A stretch of 45,342 nt of DNA from Heterotrichella gracilis (GCA_032358255.1 JAULBX010026585.1:1-45342), one strand, 5' to 3'. Positions 29,484-45,342 are shown, counted from the first letter of the stretch. Notes: generated by a model not told the origin, from the sequence alone. Program-made: numbers and translations.

Positions 29484-30128
29484 ATTTACCGTTGTGTCTG
29501 TTCCCCTCTATATATAAGAACACCCACGTTCGCAGCTGCTGCACCGCTGACTAGTGGAGTCCAGCCCGACGTCTATGCATGCCAACTACCCAGGCTGTGG
29601 CATCCACTGTTCAAGGTACGAACGACAACCCATATGTAAAGGAGTTTTGGGCACTGGGTCTTCAACGGATTCTTTCAACAGCGACGAGGTTTGCTCAAAC
29701 TAGCGTTCATCGCTGCACGGCCACATGCCAGCATGTATGCATCGCGGCAGGATTCCAACTCTCATCTCCTTCACCGGTACGCTGTTTCAACATCATTCGC
29801 CGCAATTGCAGCCTCTTCAAGAGCTTTCAGAGGGAACGAGGCAGCCAAGGTTTGATCCTCCGTGTAAAAATTCATCCCAATCTAGGGTTCTGTTAGGGTT
29901 TAAAAAGAAGGGGGATCAATGCCCTCCCCGTTACAAATCTGGGCGAGCCAAGTTGGCGGCAGCCTCGCCCAAACCTTTTAAAGCGACCCAGCTCCCTTCA
30001 CCTTCCCTTTACAACTGACGGCTGCAATTGCTGTATACCAGCATTGAGCCACGCAACAACCCGCACACAGGAACACCCTCGGTGTTCAACAAGGCGTTCG
30101 CCTTTCCCCAGCACAAGTTTTCTATCCG
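29484..30128. other. Shared 5' region between the WD40 and DEAD-box genes
   Basis: The two start codons face away from each other across 645 bases. No ORF here looks real. The interval must hold both promoters and 5' UTRs; one TTAGGG-like stretch is at 29883-29901. Confidence 0.5.
29509..29516. promoter_or_regulatory. TATATATA element between head-to-head genes
   Basis: A TATA-like element sits 26-33 bases before the WD40-gene start codon (minus strand) and reads TATATATAAG on the plus strand, about 610 bases before the helicase start. For the WD40 gene it is too close to allow a normal 5' UTR, so either transcription starts almost at the ATG or it serves the other direction. Confidence 0.35.
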
Positions 30129-35298
<5,170 letters not shown>

Positions 35299-37148
35299 GT
35301 CCACACCCTAAGCAAGGGTTTCCAGAGCAGCACAGGGCTCCATGATCAATATCCCGAGTGTAGGTGTCACGCTGCCTGGGGCATGCTCCGCTAGCCAGCG
35401 TCGGCGGTTGAATCCCCATCCCAGCATAACGTATGCGTCACAGCCGTCCTTAAACCCCAAGCAAGGGTTTGCTGGGACTGGGTGCGTGTGCGCCGCTACG
35501 CCAGCGCAAAATATGTTTGTGAGTGCGTGTAGGCATCAGCACTTTTCTGGGGACTGGTCACTCATTTTTTAATCCCGAATCATGGGGCTGTGCTAATTAT
35601 TTGGAACGCTATCTACAGCTCTACCTTTGTTTTGCTGGGCGCTGGGTTCAACCCCTAGACCCTACACTGTTTTGCGGGGCTCTGGGTGCGGTGCTGCACA
35701 GCTATCACTGTTGTTTCTGCTTTGTTTGGTTTCCGCTTTCTGCGTACTGCTTTAGGTGCGCAGCGGGCGTTACGAGGTCATTCGGGCGGTGGTTCCATCC
35801 CACATCTGGAAATCGTGCCTGTCCCTTAGGCATGGGCACGTGCTCATTCATTCTTTCTCCTGATTTGCCAGGAGCTACAAAATATCTCTCTGCAGCATGC
35901 TGCGTATTCATATGGCAATGCAGGGGGGTAGCTTTTCGGTAGGCGGCCGCTGAAGGAACCAGTATACACACTGTTTATTGTAGAGATAGGGGGATTTTCG
36001 CTTGTTAGGATTTGCACAATGTCGGAATAAGCGCATTTTTGCAGGCGCTTGTTTTGCGCGTGTGGGGAACAAGTGGCAAACGATTAGATTGCGCAGTACA
36101 GACTGGTTTCTTTTGTAGCTATTCATGCAATTGTTGTTTTGCCAGCTTTTTTGGTTTCCTCGTCTTGACGTGCGCTGCACGATGGCTATTTCTTTCATCA
36201 ATAGTCAGCTGCCGAGGAACACTATGCATGGTAGGATTCACAATGGCTAGTCCTTTCGGCGCCGCTTTACTCGAAAAAGGAATGAGTTTCCCGTGGAGTG
36301 TCCGCTCCCTATGTACACGACCTGTGACTGAAGAGCAACACAGTGTAGAGGTCTGTAGCAGCATTGCCCAGGTGCACTGTTGCGCAGCCTACCGTAGTAG
36401 CAACTGCAGTAAATATGCTGTAAATGTATCAAGCAATGCCACACACCGGTGTACCGGTGGCCGTGTCGCAGGCTTTAAGCCAGGCGCCCTATGTAGGCAT
36501 AATGCTTGGCTAATAAGGCCTCAAGGCCTACCCTTGACCAGCCGTTCTGGCTGGTGTGGTGCCCTGGTGCGAGCCAGTGGCCACCTAACTACGCCTCTGT
36601 GCGTTCCCTTTCTTTCTTACTTCTACATGTTGTCTCCTGTGGCCCACTAATGGCTATTTTTGCAAAATTAATGAGCAGCTGCCTTGCCTGTAACAGTTGC
36701 GTGCTCAGCAACAATGTCAGACTATCCAAGGCTTGCTGATGCGCATCAGCCATCCAATCCTGCTGCAACCACACTCCTCGTTACACTCAGCCACTGCTCT
36801 GAGCAAAATGGTATTACCGGTATGCCAAAAAGATTGCAGTTCCAACTGGAATCACCAAAAATGTGGACACTTAAGTGGAAGCTTCCGTGTTCGCTCCCAA
36901 TGAAAAAAGGCGGGGATGCTGTCAACCCTTGAACCCTTCTCAGATGTGGTTACCGCTTGCTAGCCCGAGGCGCACATTTGACTACAGCAATGCAGACTAC
37001 AGCGGTGCAGTCTGCTCGCTCCTGTCGCAAAAGCAAGTCAGCTGCAGGGCAGACGTAGCATTGCTCAAACCCCACCCCTTTGCCCCCTTTACCCTAACAA
37101 ACACCATCCATTTAGGATGGTGTATGTCCAAACCCTTCCCAGATGGTG
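35299..37148. other. Intergenic region between convergent helicase and hydrolase genes
   Basis: This is the 3' flank of both genes. It contains two diverged copies of an AAGCAAGGGTTT stretch (about 35311 and 35459), a weak direct repeat (ATGGCTATTT...CAGCTGCC at 36182-36213 and 36650-36682), and the second copy of the dispersed repeat (36498-36620). A minus-strand TGTAA (36781-36785) could serve the hydrolase gene. No coding region is supported. Confidence 0.5.
36498..36620 (+). repeat. Dispersed repeat, copy 2
   Basis: Plus-strand partner of 12132-12224. Contains AAGGCCTCAAGGCCT, a short internal direct repeat absent from copy 1, and the shared CTGGTGTGGTG...CTAACTACGCCTCT core. Confidence 0.7.
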
Positions 37149-40100
37149 TTACTGCTTGCTGCCTGGTTGTGCACTCTGCTGTGCTCCGCCATAGAGTTCC
37201 CGCTCCTGGCGCAGGAACTCGTCTGCTGCTGGGAAGAAGTAGGACTGGTCAAACTCCACCTCCTCCCCTTCATAGTGATGCTGCAACGCACACAAAGCAG
37301 CTTTAGAAACAGCAGGAACATCATCATCAGCATTAGAAGCGTCAGGAGCAGTGCAGAGCCGCAATTTATCAAGGATGGCATTGTTGATCAGCAGACTGAT
37401 TGTGAGTGCCCCTGGCATATTGATCCATGCTAAATGCCCCCGCCAGCGATGCCCAGCTCCACCAGACTCAAGCAGACACGATTGCAACCTACATCAACCT
37501 GTGTCGTCTGTGCAAATGCAATCCATGCTATTGCAATCCATGCAATCCATGCTATTGCATGACTCAGGGAACCGCTCAGCCTGAGACTTGGCAACACCCT
37601 GTGGAAGTTGGTACGAGCCCACCATTACTGTTCTGGGATTCAATCCATGCGAGGGCAATGTGCTTGACAGAGTTTTTTCTGAGCCGCGACGGGTACATTA
37701 TTATAGAGATAATAGCCATACCTTGCCAATGAACACGGGATCATTCCTCGTCAATGGATCCCACATCCTAAACACTGAAGCCAAAACCCTAACCAACACC
37801 CTAAACCCCACCAAAGCCACACCTTGCCGGTGAACTCTGGCGCATAGTTGTAGACAAGCAGCCTATCCTCATCCAGCCGACCCTGAACTTTAAGCCTGAA
37901 TCCTACCAAACCCATACCTTGCCGGTGAACTCTGGCGCATAATTGTAGATGAGCAGCCTGTCCTCGTCCAGCCGGTTGTCTGGCCTGTGCATGTTTTTCC
38001 GGGCGCCATCTACCACAAACTTGGCGACTGCTGTGGCCACGTCGATTGCCGCAGCCTCATGTGGGATGTGCAGGTCTTGGGTCCACTCGAAAGCGTTCTT
38101 TTCTGGGTGCCACTGGGTGGCTGTGAATGGGTACTGCAGGCATACAATGATAATTAAATGGGAGGCACTATTTAAGGTTACGCAGGGTGCAAGGCGCTGT
38201 ACATACATACATCATTTTACTCCAAATTACAATAAATATTACGTTACAAATGCCATTACATGAAGTTGAATCTGATTATTCTCCTTATTTCATCACTCGT
38301 CGTACCCACCTTGCTGGACTCGATGGTTGAGATGTAGACCTGGCCTCCCTTATCCACAGACAGCGACAACACGTCATAGAACTTGTTCAGCGAGGGGTTG
38401 GCGTCATACGCTTCCCATGACAGCCCTGCAGTGTGATCCACAGGCATGGGCAGTCAGCACGGCACTCGAATTCTGATATGACTAACAGCAGCAGGAGGAC
38501 TTAAATATATTACAGTGATATATTTAAAGCACTCCTGACAGCAGCACACGCATGTGCAGGGCAATGCTTAGCAGTCAGCAAAGAGTGGCAAGAGGCTCAT
38601 TAAAGCACGGCGGCGCCCTACTGCTTCCGTGGTCCTCAATGGCAAACCCTCAACCCTAGACCATAAGGTGATGGTCCCTACCACTTCCATGGTTCTCCAT
38701 GGCGAAGGGCTTGTGTGTCAAGTCCTCCACCACCCCCCCGGGCAGGGACTTGAAGAACCTACTGGCCTCTGCCTTTTCAGTGAGGTACAGCGGTGCAGGG
38801 TTGTCCTCGGCTTGGAACCGAGAGAGCAGGCTGGTGTTCTGTGCAGCGATGATGGCCATGGTTTCAAAGCCCAGGCAGGTTCCGTGCACCTGCAGCAGGA
38901 CAAAAACTTTCAAAAACCCTTAAAAAAACCCTAAATCAGCTCCCAGCACGTGCAGGTGAAAGGGACAAGCAGGCACCTAGGGCCCATGCATGGCTGTGAA
39001 GGTGAAAGCATGGCAGAACGCATGTAGCACAAAGTTGCCATGGTCGCCATGCATGCTGAGCGCAACGTGTCAATTGAAGCACATCGGGTGGGGTGCTAGA
39101 ACACAATGCACAGGATTTGCTGCAATTCCCCCAACAAAATATCAATATCTAATAACGTACAGCGAAGAAGTCTCCATCGTCGTTTGCCTTGATCGCCAGG
39201 TCTATCAGTTGCTGCGCCGCGTCATAGAACATGTGCCCGGGCCTCAGGGGCTGGCCCCCGCCTGTCACACACAACCAGTAAATCTTAACAATATTGCATA
39301 TTAAAATTATTGCAGCATTCATGCAAGACACTTGCAGATAAAAGGAGGGCCATTATTAAGTAGGTCTCAACCAGGAGTTACAAACGACATCAGTGCAAGA
39401 CCACGCACCAGGTCAGTTGGCCAAGCAGGTGCAATGCTTCAATGGCAGAATTCTACTGCACAACTTGTTGGCACCAGACTTACTGTGTGAGAGTACAGCC
39501 AACCCAGACTCCAATAATCCCATGGTCTAGGCACCTCATACTTACACACACACGGCTTTTATCCATGTGTACTTGTGTGGCGCACACCTGGTATACCCTA
39601 TACGTATAGGGTTTAGGGTGGTGCGCACCTGGTATGGAGCACCGCATTTAAGTGAAAGGGTAGTGCGCACCTCGTATGAGCACCACGTTTAGAGTCTAGT
39701 GTAATGCGCACCTGGTTTGCAGTTAGGGTTCAGGGTACTGCGCACTGGTATGAGCACCGCGTTAAGGGTTGAGGGTACTCCGCACCTTGGATGAGCATCG
39801 AGATAAGGGTTTAGGGTTTTGGGTTTAGGGTGTACTGCGCACCTGGAATGAGCACCGCGTTGATCCTGTTGAACCGGGCAGCTATCTCATCCTTGGGCAG
39901 GTCATACAGGATGGGGACTGCACGCGCCCCCGCTGACTCCACGAATTTTATGTAGGAGGCGGCGATGTAGGAGTTGTGCTTGGGCGCTGGCGAGCCGGGC
40001 TGGCTCAGGATCCCCACCTGATTGCAAAGAAAAAGATAAGAACCCCTCTGTGCAATTCCCACTCGTCCTATCCCCTGTATTGTACTCAACTGTGGTACAA

Positions 40101-40673
40101 TACTAATGACAATCCTACATTAGTATTGTACCCATCAAGGCCCAGTGGGGCATAGACAACGCGCTGGGACAGGGGCAGCATCCCCGCAGCGGAGGTGATG
40201 CGCGTGCATAGAGGAATACGTGCTCGCTGAATGCATTGCAGGCTCTGTATCAGCAGAGAATCTGGCCAGGGCCCAGCAGCAGAGTTGCCTACAAGTTATG
40301 GTATTCCGGTGCACCCACTAAGTCACCCACCCACCCACTATGTAGTTCATGAAGTGTGAACAAGTGCTGAAAGGTTGCTTGGTTATGGCCCCGGAACTGC
40401 TTTAAATATATGGTGTTGCAATGCACCAACTATGGCAGCAGAACATATGTGTAAATACGTGCTGAAACATTGCTTGGTTATGTGTACATCCATCAGGCCT
40501 ACCAGGGGCCTGTTGTTGACTGCCCCCTTGGATGCTTTGCTCCGCTGTGCCCCCTGTTTGCTGCTCTGCCGGGCGAGGTTCACCACGTCTATAGCAGGTC
40601 GAGCGGCGTTACAAAGGTGTGAAAGCAGTACAAAAGCAGCTGTTGCAGCAGCTACTGCACGCCTGCCAGCCAT
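37149..40673 (-). CDS. GGH: Gamma-glutamyl hydrolase (folylpolyglutamate hydrolase, peptidase C26)
   Basis: Seven exons, 5' to 3': 40673-40503, 40017-39843, 39261-39161, 38889-38682, 38425-38310, 38133-37918, 37280-37149; 372 aa in a closed frame. A signal peptide (MAGRRAVAAATAAFVLLSHL) indicates secretory or vacuolar targeting, as usual for this enzyme, which trims the gamma-linked glutamate tail of folates. The class I glutamine-amidotransferase-like fold is shown by PLVGILSQPG, SYIAASYIKFVESAGARAVPI, LIPGGGQ, the nucleophile C154 in HGTCLGFE, and H266/E268 in TQWHPEK. All catalytic residues are present. The C-terminal EFDQSYFFPAADEFLRQE matches the family's usual tail. Exon 1 was joined on phase and on the PL|VGIL match. 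Introns carry multiple copies of donor junctions. A perfect 15-bp hairpin lies in intron 1. Confidence 0.95.
37815..37885 (-). repeat. Copy of GGH exon 6 3' end with donor
   Basis: Repeats NRLDEDRLLIYNYAPEFTGK with its AAGGTGTGG-like donor, about 100 bases after the functional donor at 37918, here with a changed stop-containing codon. CCCTAAACCC units lie just beyond (37788-37806). Confidence 0.85.
38615..38655 (-). repeat. Copy of GGH exon 4 3' end
   Basis: Repeats the AMENHGS end and TAGGG donor region about 55 bases further into the intron, separated by a degenerate CCCTAAACCC-type stretch. Confidence 0.7.
39575..39842 (-). repeat. Tandem array of GGH exon 2 donor junctions
   Basis: The junction that reads AACGCGGTGCTCAT-CCAG|GTGCGC on the minus strand (functional copy around 39835-39862) is repeated about every 40-60 bases at roughly 39775, 39735, 39704, 39662 and 39620, with a weaker copy near 39580. 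Most are separated by TTTAGGG-type sequence. This makes a run of at least five cryptic donors in one intron. Confidence 0.85.
40094..40132. repeat. Perfect 15-bp inverted repeat in GGH intron 1
   Basis: GGTACAATACTAATG (40094-40108) is exactly complementary to CATTAGTATTGTACC (40118-40132) across a nine-base loop. It lies about 80 bases past the acceptor of exon 2 in the upstream intron. It could be a small transposon relic or a structured intronic element. Confidence 0.9.
40347..40492. repeat. About 100-bp tandem duplication at the 5' end of GGH intron 1
   Basis: GTGCTGAAAGGTTGCTTGGT at 40364-40383 and a close copy at 40460-40480 (GTGCTGAAACATTGCTTGGT) mark a duplicated segment close to the exon 1 donor. 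Confidence 0.75.
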
Positions 40674-42103
40674 CTAGTGTTTTAGGGGGTGTGGCCACCA
40701 CCTCTAAAAGAATAATGTGTCAGGGATGCTCAGAGAAAGGCAATGGGCAGAGAATAAAACAGTATTGGAATAAGTTACTATGTAGCTTGGGAGGTGCGTT
40801 TCAACGGTTTGGCTGCAAGCTGTTTTGTCAGGGATGTGCCATGCATGCAGCGCCACATGCAACAGGCATGCAAGTCCGTAAACTAAGCACCAACAACGGT
40901 TGATAACACGATGAGATATTTAACCGCAATATAGCCAACGTAGCCACGGAAAGGTGTGGATGGTACCTCTATATTCCCTGTGCATTTGCACGTTGTGCGC
41001 TGTCGGAAAACTCGGGAAACGACAGTCTGACATGGGAGCAAAAACAAAAAAGACAATCCAATATATTTTTTATGGATCACGTCATCCTGCAGCCGGTTCG
41101 CCTTATTTTTCCTTGGAAACCTTTTTCCACCCCCGACCCAAGTACAAGCCAGGTCGTCCGTCCACACCACATTCTGCTTGTTTTCGAACTGCGTTTGTAG
41201 TAGATCTCGTTTTTTGTTCAGCGGTTGCGACCTGGTGGGCGGTACCCTGGTTGGCGCACACAGCTGGCAACATGCATGCACCGATGCCACAATAGGTAGA
41301 CCTGTGGGCTATCAGGCAACAGGAGCGGAGCGAAGCCTGTCGACTAGTCGTATATACAAGGTAAGCTGTCTTCTTATGTACGTGGCAGCCCAGCGCCGCG
41401 CAATTTTGGACATTGCTCCCACAAGGGGCATCTCCTGGTGCAACAACCCTTGCCTGGAAAGATGCATGCACCCACGCTAGGGATCCGTTGCGCCTCGGCA
41501 AGGCTTCAGCCAGGTTACTGTACTGCTTTCGTTCAACCTCGTCGTTGCATGCGTCGTGCCAAGCCCAGCAAAAACGCGCCACCTGTCGGCCATGGCGTAT
41601 TCGAACCCTCCAATCTCTCTCCGTCGTACCCACGGGTTTGTGACTCGCAGCCGTCTGTTTTGCACTCGATGGGTGCTTATAGTGGCTGGCAGGCGTTGTT
41701 TATAGACTAGAAGAGACTACAGTTCCATTCGTCCTCTTCTGGCCCTTGCCCTTTCCCTTACAACGTTGTGCTGGTCCAACTATCCTTGCCCCGTTTTAAT
41801 CAGCAGCCGCCCAACAGGTTTCCATGGTACTATACTCTTTGAAAATACTCCTATACTACGTGTTAGCGTGGGTGAATACCCTCTACACCTGGGTGGGTAC
41901 ACTTGCAACTGTGTCCTGTCCATGACAGGACTGAGGCCCAAACTGCGTGCCACCAAACAAGGCCAACACCAGTCTAAGGAGCTACATAGTCAGCCTGCTT
42001 CACGCAAGCCCAGAACAGACTACTCATTCAGCCTCCTATTCCAAGTGCCACACGCCGAGCTGGAGTTACCATCCCCACACACACCCTTCTGGCGAGACCC
42101 CAC
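40674..42103. other. Shared 5' region between GGH and the SGNH hydrolase
   Basis: Start codons point away from each other across about 1.4 kb. No supported gene; several ORFs on both strands lack family features. GCATGCA words recur. No clear TATA element was identified. Confidence 0.5.
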
Positions 42104-45100
42104 ATGCGCCAGGTGGCGAGACGCGCCATGACGCCACCCACTGCCACGTGGCTGATGCTGGCAGCGGTGTTGCTGGTGTCGCGGGGAGTGGGCACTGTGG
42201 ACCTGCCCTCTGCATCCAGCAACGGGTGGGAGCCTGAGCCCAGGGCTGCAGGGGGGCAGTGGTCGTGGTGGTGGCGCCTGGTCAACGACTACAGGCGGGG
42301 GGTGGCCAAAGCTGCGGCAGCAAACAAGGTAGGCAACATGAGAAAATCAGGCCATGCATCATAGCATAATTCTGCAAGCAGGTTACTGTCAAAACTCCAT
42401 CCCTGGTGCACCTCTTTCGAGGAACGGCGCATCTGCAGGGACAACCCAGCATGACAGTTACCACCCTGGTCCAACACACCAGCTGACATCGCCCTGGCAA
42501 GGCTGATGTTCCCCCTTTTTGACCGCTGGTTTGCCCCTTGCTGTCCCAGGGATTGAGCCTGATCGTGTATGGGGATTCCATTATTGAGGCCATGCGAGGG
42601 ACCGAGCTGGGATCCCCACCGGGGCCGCCTGGGAGCTCAGCGGATTTCTACTGGGTGCCGGGATGCAGGGATGTGTTCCAGCAGTGCATAGGGAAGGCCA
42701 TCCCAGACGCGCAGCTGTTTGCTGCAGCAGGTGCGCCACCTTTTAAACCCTAATCCCTTAATTTGAATTGCAGGTTGAGAATATCCTTGCCAGATGGATT
42801 GGTCAAATGAGCTGTATGGCGCTGTGTCACGACTGAACTGCATTAGGGTTTAGGGTTTAGGGTTAAAAGGCAATGTTGAATGGGCTGTATGTGGCTGCTA
42901 CCATGACTGGAATGCATTGTGGGGAGAACATGCAGCCACAGCCCTGGTTGCCCATGCATCCGACACTCCAGAGGCGTCCCGCACCACACCAACTGCACAG
43001 CGACAAGCAAATCTCTGCTGCTAACAAATGCCGCCAGTGCATGTATGTACACCTGACAAGAGGCACCAGGAATTGAGCCCGTGTGTGGTGGCTGCCTGTA
43101 CGAAATCACCAATTTCATTTTATCTTAATATTAATTGGACTTAGTGTAATGTAATATAACTCCTCACACCTCAATGTGCAGGTGACGGCTTGTCTCAGAT
43201 TCTGTGGAGGGTTCTTAACGGGGGCTTGGAAACCCTACCTTCGGTGAAGACCGTCATTGTGCTGGCAGGCACAAATGACATTCGGTGGATGGGGTCGGTG
43301 AGTGCAAGCCTTGCAGAAACTTCAAATGCCTTCTTCCCATACCCTTTGTGCACTCATCTTGATGCTCAACACCATTCGTGCCATGTAAAAGGTAAAAATA
43401 GGTTAATTCCAATGTAAATGAAATACACCCATTAATGCCCCCAAGACAACGATGCACATGGCTGATCAGCACCTCCAAGCAGGCCTCGACCCTGCGTATC
43501 ATTCTTTTGTGAACTGCAGTACGCGGCGTCCCCCCGCAACCTGGGAAACTGGCCGCAAGCCATCGCGGACCGCACCCTTTCCGTGGTGAAGTCCATCCAA
43601 TCCCTGGTCCCAAGGGACACTAGGGTTTTGGTCACCGGGATGCTGCCAAGGGGGAGTAATCGGAGCGCTGACCTCAGCAAGAGCAGCTTTCTGCCCATGA
43701 TCAATGCGGTGAATGCCAAAGTGAAGGGGCTAGCACTGAGCCAGGGGTTTGACTTTGTGGATTGCGCCAACTACGTGACCTACTTCCAGGTGGGTTACCC
43801 TAAACTATAAACCCTAAACCCTAAATCAGTGTAGTTTTTAAGTTTGTGGACTGCGCCAATTGCCTGACCTACTTCCAGGTAGGTGGGCGGAACCCTCGCA
43901 TTCCCTGATCACGCCCTAGCATTACCCTAGCCAGGGCTTTGACTCTGTGGACTGTGCCAACTACCTGAGATCCTTCCAGGTTGGTTACCCTAACCCCTAA
44001 ACTTAAAACCTTAAAACAGTGCTAGTTGCGTGCATTCCAGCCAGATCAACAGCCAGGTGAATACCTAGCTAGCTGACGTTTTAGGGTTTGCAGCCATTCA
44101 GCCAGAAAACCCTCATCAAAACCCTGTGAAAATCCTTGCAGCGTCCCTTGCGCTTCGCCCAGCCCGGCTACTTTGACCGGGAGTACCTGCACCTCTCCTG
44201 AAACCCTAATTGAAAGCCTTGAAAACCCTTGCAGGGTCCGTTGCGGTACGCCCAGCCCGGCTACTTTGAACAGACCCTTATTGAAAGCCTGTGCAAACCC
44301 TTGCAGGGTCCCTTGCGATTCGCCCAGCCCGGCTACTTTGACCGGGAATACCTGCACCTCACATGGAAGGGAGTGCGTGGGCTCATTAACTGCTGGCTGC
44401 CGGAGCTTAGGCTAAGGCACCCGCAGCTGCAGCCATCATGCAACGCCACACCAGGTAACACCTTTCTGAGTTTCCTCAACCCAGAACCCTACATGTTAGT
44501 GTTCAGGGCAGTGATGTTTGCAGCATTTTTTAAACCCTAACCAAAGGTTTAGGGTTAGGGGTTTAGGGTTTAGGGCTCATTAACTGCTGGCTGCCGGAGC
44601 TTAGGCTTAGGCACCCGCAGCTGCAGCCATCCTGCAACGCCACACCAGGTACGTTAGGGTTTAGGGTTTAGGGTCAGCCATGTACAATGCCACACCAAGT
44701 ACGTCCTAAATGTCCTAGGTTTTGGGGTCACGATGCAGGGGCAGGTATTGTGGGCCGCTTGGGTGCGATTGACTCCATCAATATGTGCCTCAGATGCCCT
44801 GTTTTGACGCGCATGGGTGTGCATGCCTGGTTTAACCTTGGCGGTGGGTGTTCAGAGTGTGCAATGGGGTGCGGGGACCTGCTCCATCCCGATGTGCGCT
44901 GATGGGGTTTTTCTTGGGCCAGTTTCTAAAACACACAAGCACCCAAGTAACATAATAATCATTACAGAACAATAACAAAATCATGATGAAAAGCTTGCCA
45001 CACCTCGGAAGAGACAGGTAGACCTCATAACCCTTGTGCGGGTTGTATTGATGGTAATGTGTGCACCTTGCAGGGGCGGTGCCTGCATTTAAAAGCCCCC

Positions 45101-45342
45101 CTCCCAAGCCCAGAGCACCCCCGCCCAAACGCCAGCCCCCCTCACCGCCTGTGAAACCCCGCCCACCAATGCTGGCAGCAAGGCCGCCCCCATCTTTGAA
45201 ATCCCCACCTCCCAAATCAAAACAATCCCCACGCCCACCCCCCACCCCACCTCACTCCTCCCCCGTGCCCCCAGATGCGCCTGGTGCGCAGTGTGACGGC
45301 AGCCCAGTTTGGCGACGCGCTGCACGAGGCCCTGGCCCCGCG
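42104..45342 (+). CDS. Secreted SGNH/GDSL-type hydrolase, 3' end beyond window
   Basis: Exons: 42104-42328, 42550-42730, 43182-43297, 43520-43789, 44307-44454, and probably 45074 to beyond 45342. The N-terminus (MRQVARRAMTPPTATWLMLAAVLLV) is a signal peptide or anchor. SGNH blocks follow: nucleophile S85 in VYGDSI, G138 in GDGLSQILWRVLNGGLE, N167 in LAGTNDIRW, and H281 in DREYLHLTWKGV. The usual DxxH acid is Glu here (E278). Such enzymes are esterases or acetylhydrolases; PAF-acetylhydrolase-like proteins share the GDS...NG-L...GTND spacing, but the substrate is unknown. The last called exon reads Pro-rich (KSPPPKPRAPPPKRQPP...), like hydroxyproline-rich extracellular linkers of volvocine algae. 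That exon is uncertain because the same C-rich sequence could be an intron pyrimidine tract. Confidence 0.85.
42840..42864. repeat. Telomere-like TTTAGGG array, SGNH-gene intron 2
   Basis: Consecutive TTAGGGTTTAGGG units lie in mid-intron, about 110 bases past the exon 2 donor, with no exon copy evident next to them. Confidence 0.8.
43800..43985 (+). repeat. Two copies of SGNH-gene exon 4 3' end with donor
   Basis: The GFDFVDCANYVTYFQ end with its CAGGTGGGT-like donor recurs at about 43840-43885 and 43925-43985. CCCTAAACCCTAAA (43800-43825) separates the first copy from the real exon. In the last copy the Tyr-Phe region is altered. Confidence 0.88.
44135..44275 (+). repeat. Two copies of SGNH-gene exon 5 5' end with acceptor
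   Basis: CTTGCAG acceptors followed by the PLRFAQPGYFD coding stretch occur at 44142 and 44234, before the functional copy at 44307. The first extends to DREYLHLS and then a stop. The second diverges after GYFEQ. Both acceptors look fully functional, giving three competing 3' splice sites. Confidence 0.9.
44533..44705 (+). repeat. Two copies of SGNH-gene exon 5 3' end among TTTAGGG arrays
   Basis: The LINCWLPELRLRHPQLQPSCNATP end and its GGTA donor are repeated at about 44574-44652, and a shorter remnant covers SCNATP at 44673-44705. TTTAGGG/CCCTAA arrays flank both (44533-44573 and 44654-44673). Confidence 0.9.

Noticed and set aside
36012..36650. 212-codon plus-strand ORF
   Set aside because: Runs through a dispersed repeat in an intergenic region; no domain features and similar residues recur at 12.1 kb only because of the repeat.
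41103..41633. 176-codon minus-strand ORF between GGH and the SGNH hydrolase
   Set aside because: No motifs, no plausible splice partners, and it lies in the shared promoter region.
41590..41640. tRNA-like TTCGAA T-loop
   Set aside because: The flanking bases cannot pair as a T-stem and no D or anticodon arm fits nearby.
44533..44673. A chromosome end (true telomere)
   Set aside because: Tracts are short, imperfect, in both orientations and inside introns with genes on both sides.

Overview
This window looks like nuclear DNA of a flagellated green alga, most likely a volvocalean chlorophyte (a Haematococcus-like lineage is my guess, not something I could test). The reasons are: GC-rich exons broken by many short GT-AG introns; Arabidopsis-type telomere-like TTTAGGG/CCCTAAA tracts scattered through almost every intron; an EF-hand plus WD40 axonemal-type protein; a Gly-rich DDX3-type helicase; and a Pro-rich tail on a secreted hydrolase. 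All exon models below were assembled by hand from splice sites and reading frame. Every gene given as complete closes in frame, but none was checked against transcripts or databases.

Layout. (1) 1-1087 (+): 3' end of a BAG6/Scythe-like gene whose 5' side contains four 117-bp tandem copies of one intron-exon junction. (2) 2417-3154 (-): a doubtful ORF, followed by gene-poor DNA to about 6040. (3) 6041-11213 (+): an eight-exon M14 cytosolic carboxypeptidase with all catalytic residues, most like the compact bacterial-type members. (4) 12864-16320 (-): a seven-exon secreted Cys-containing protein of unknown function. (5) 18117-29483 (-): a twenty-exon, 1203-aa EF-hand/WD40 protein of the WDR49/WDR64 (CFAP337-like) type. 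(6) 30129-35298 (+): an eight-exon DDX3/Ded1 DEAD-box RNA helicase, head-to-head with (5). (7) 37149-40673 (-): a seven-exon gamma-glutamyl hydrolase, tail-to-tail with (6). (8) 42104 to the window end (+): an SGNH/GDSL hydrolase, head-to-head with (7) and cut by the window edge.

The genes do not form one pathway. Two fit a flagellate: the WD40/EF-hand protein, and possibly the carboxypeptidase through tubulin deglutamylation. The others are housekeeping or secretory. What unites the window is its intron architecture. In all seven confidently modelled genes the introns carry one to several decayed copies of the adjacent exon end, splice site included, usually next to TTTAGGG-type repeats. This is the most striking feature here and may reflect telomere-repeat-associated local duplication that continually manufactures cryptic splice sites and candidate alternative exons.
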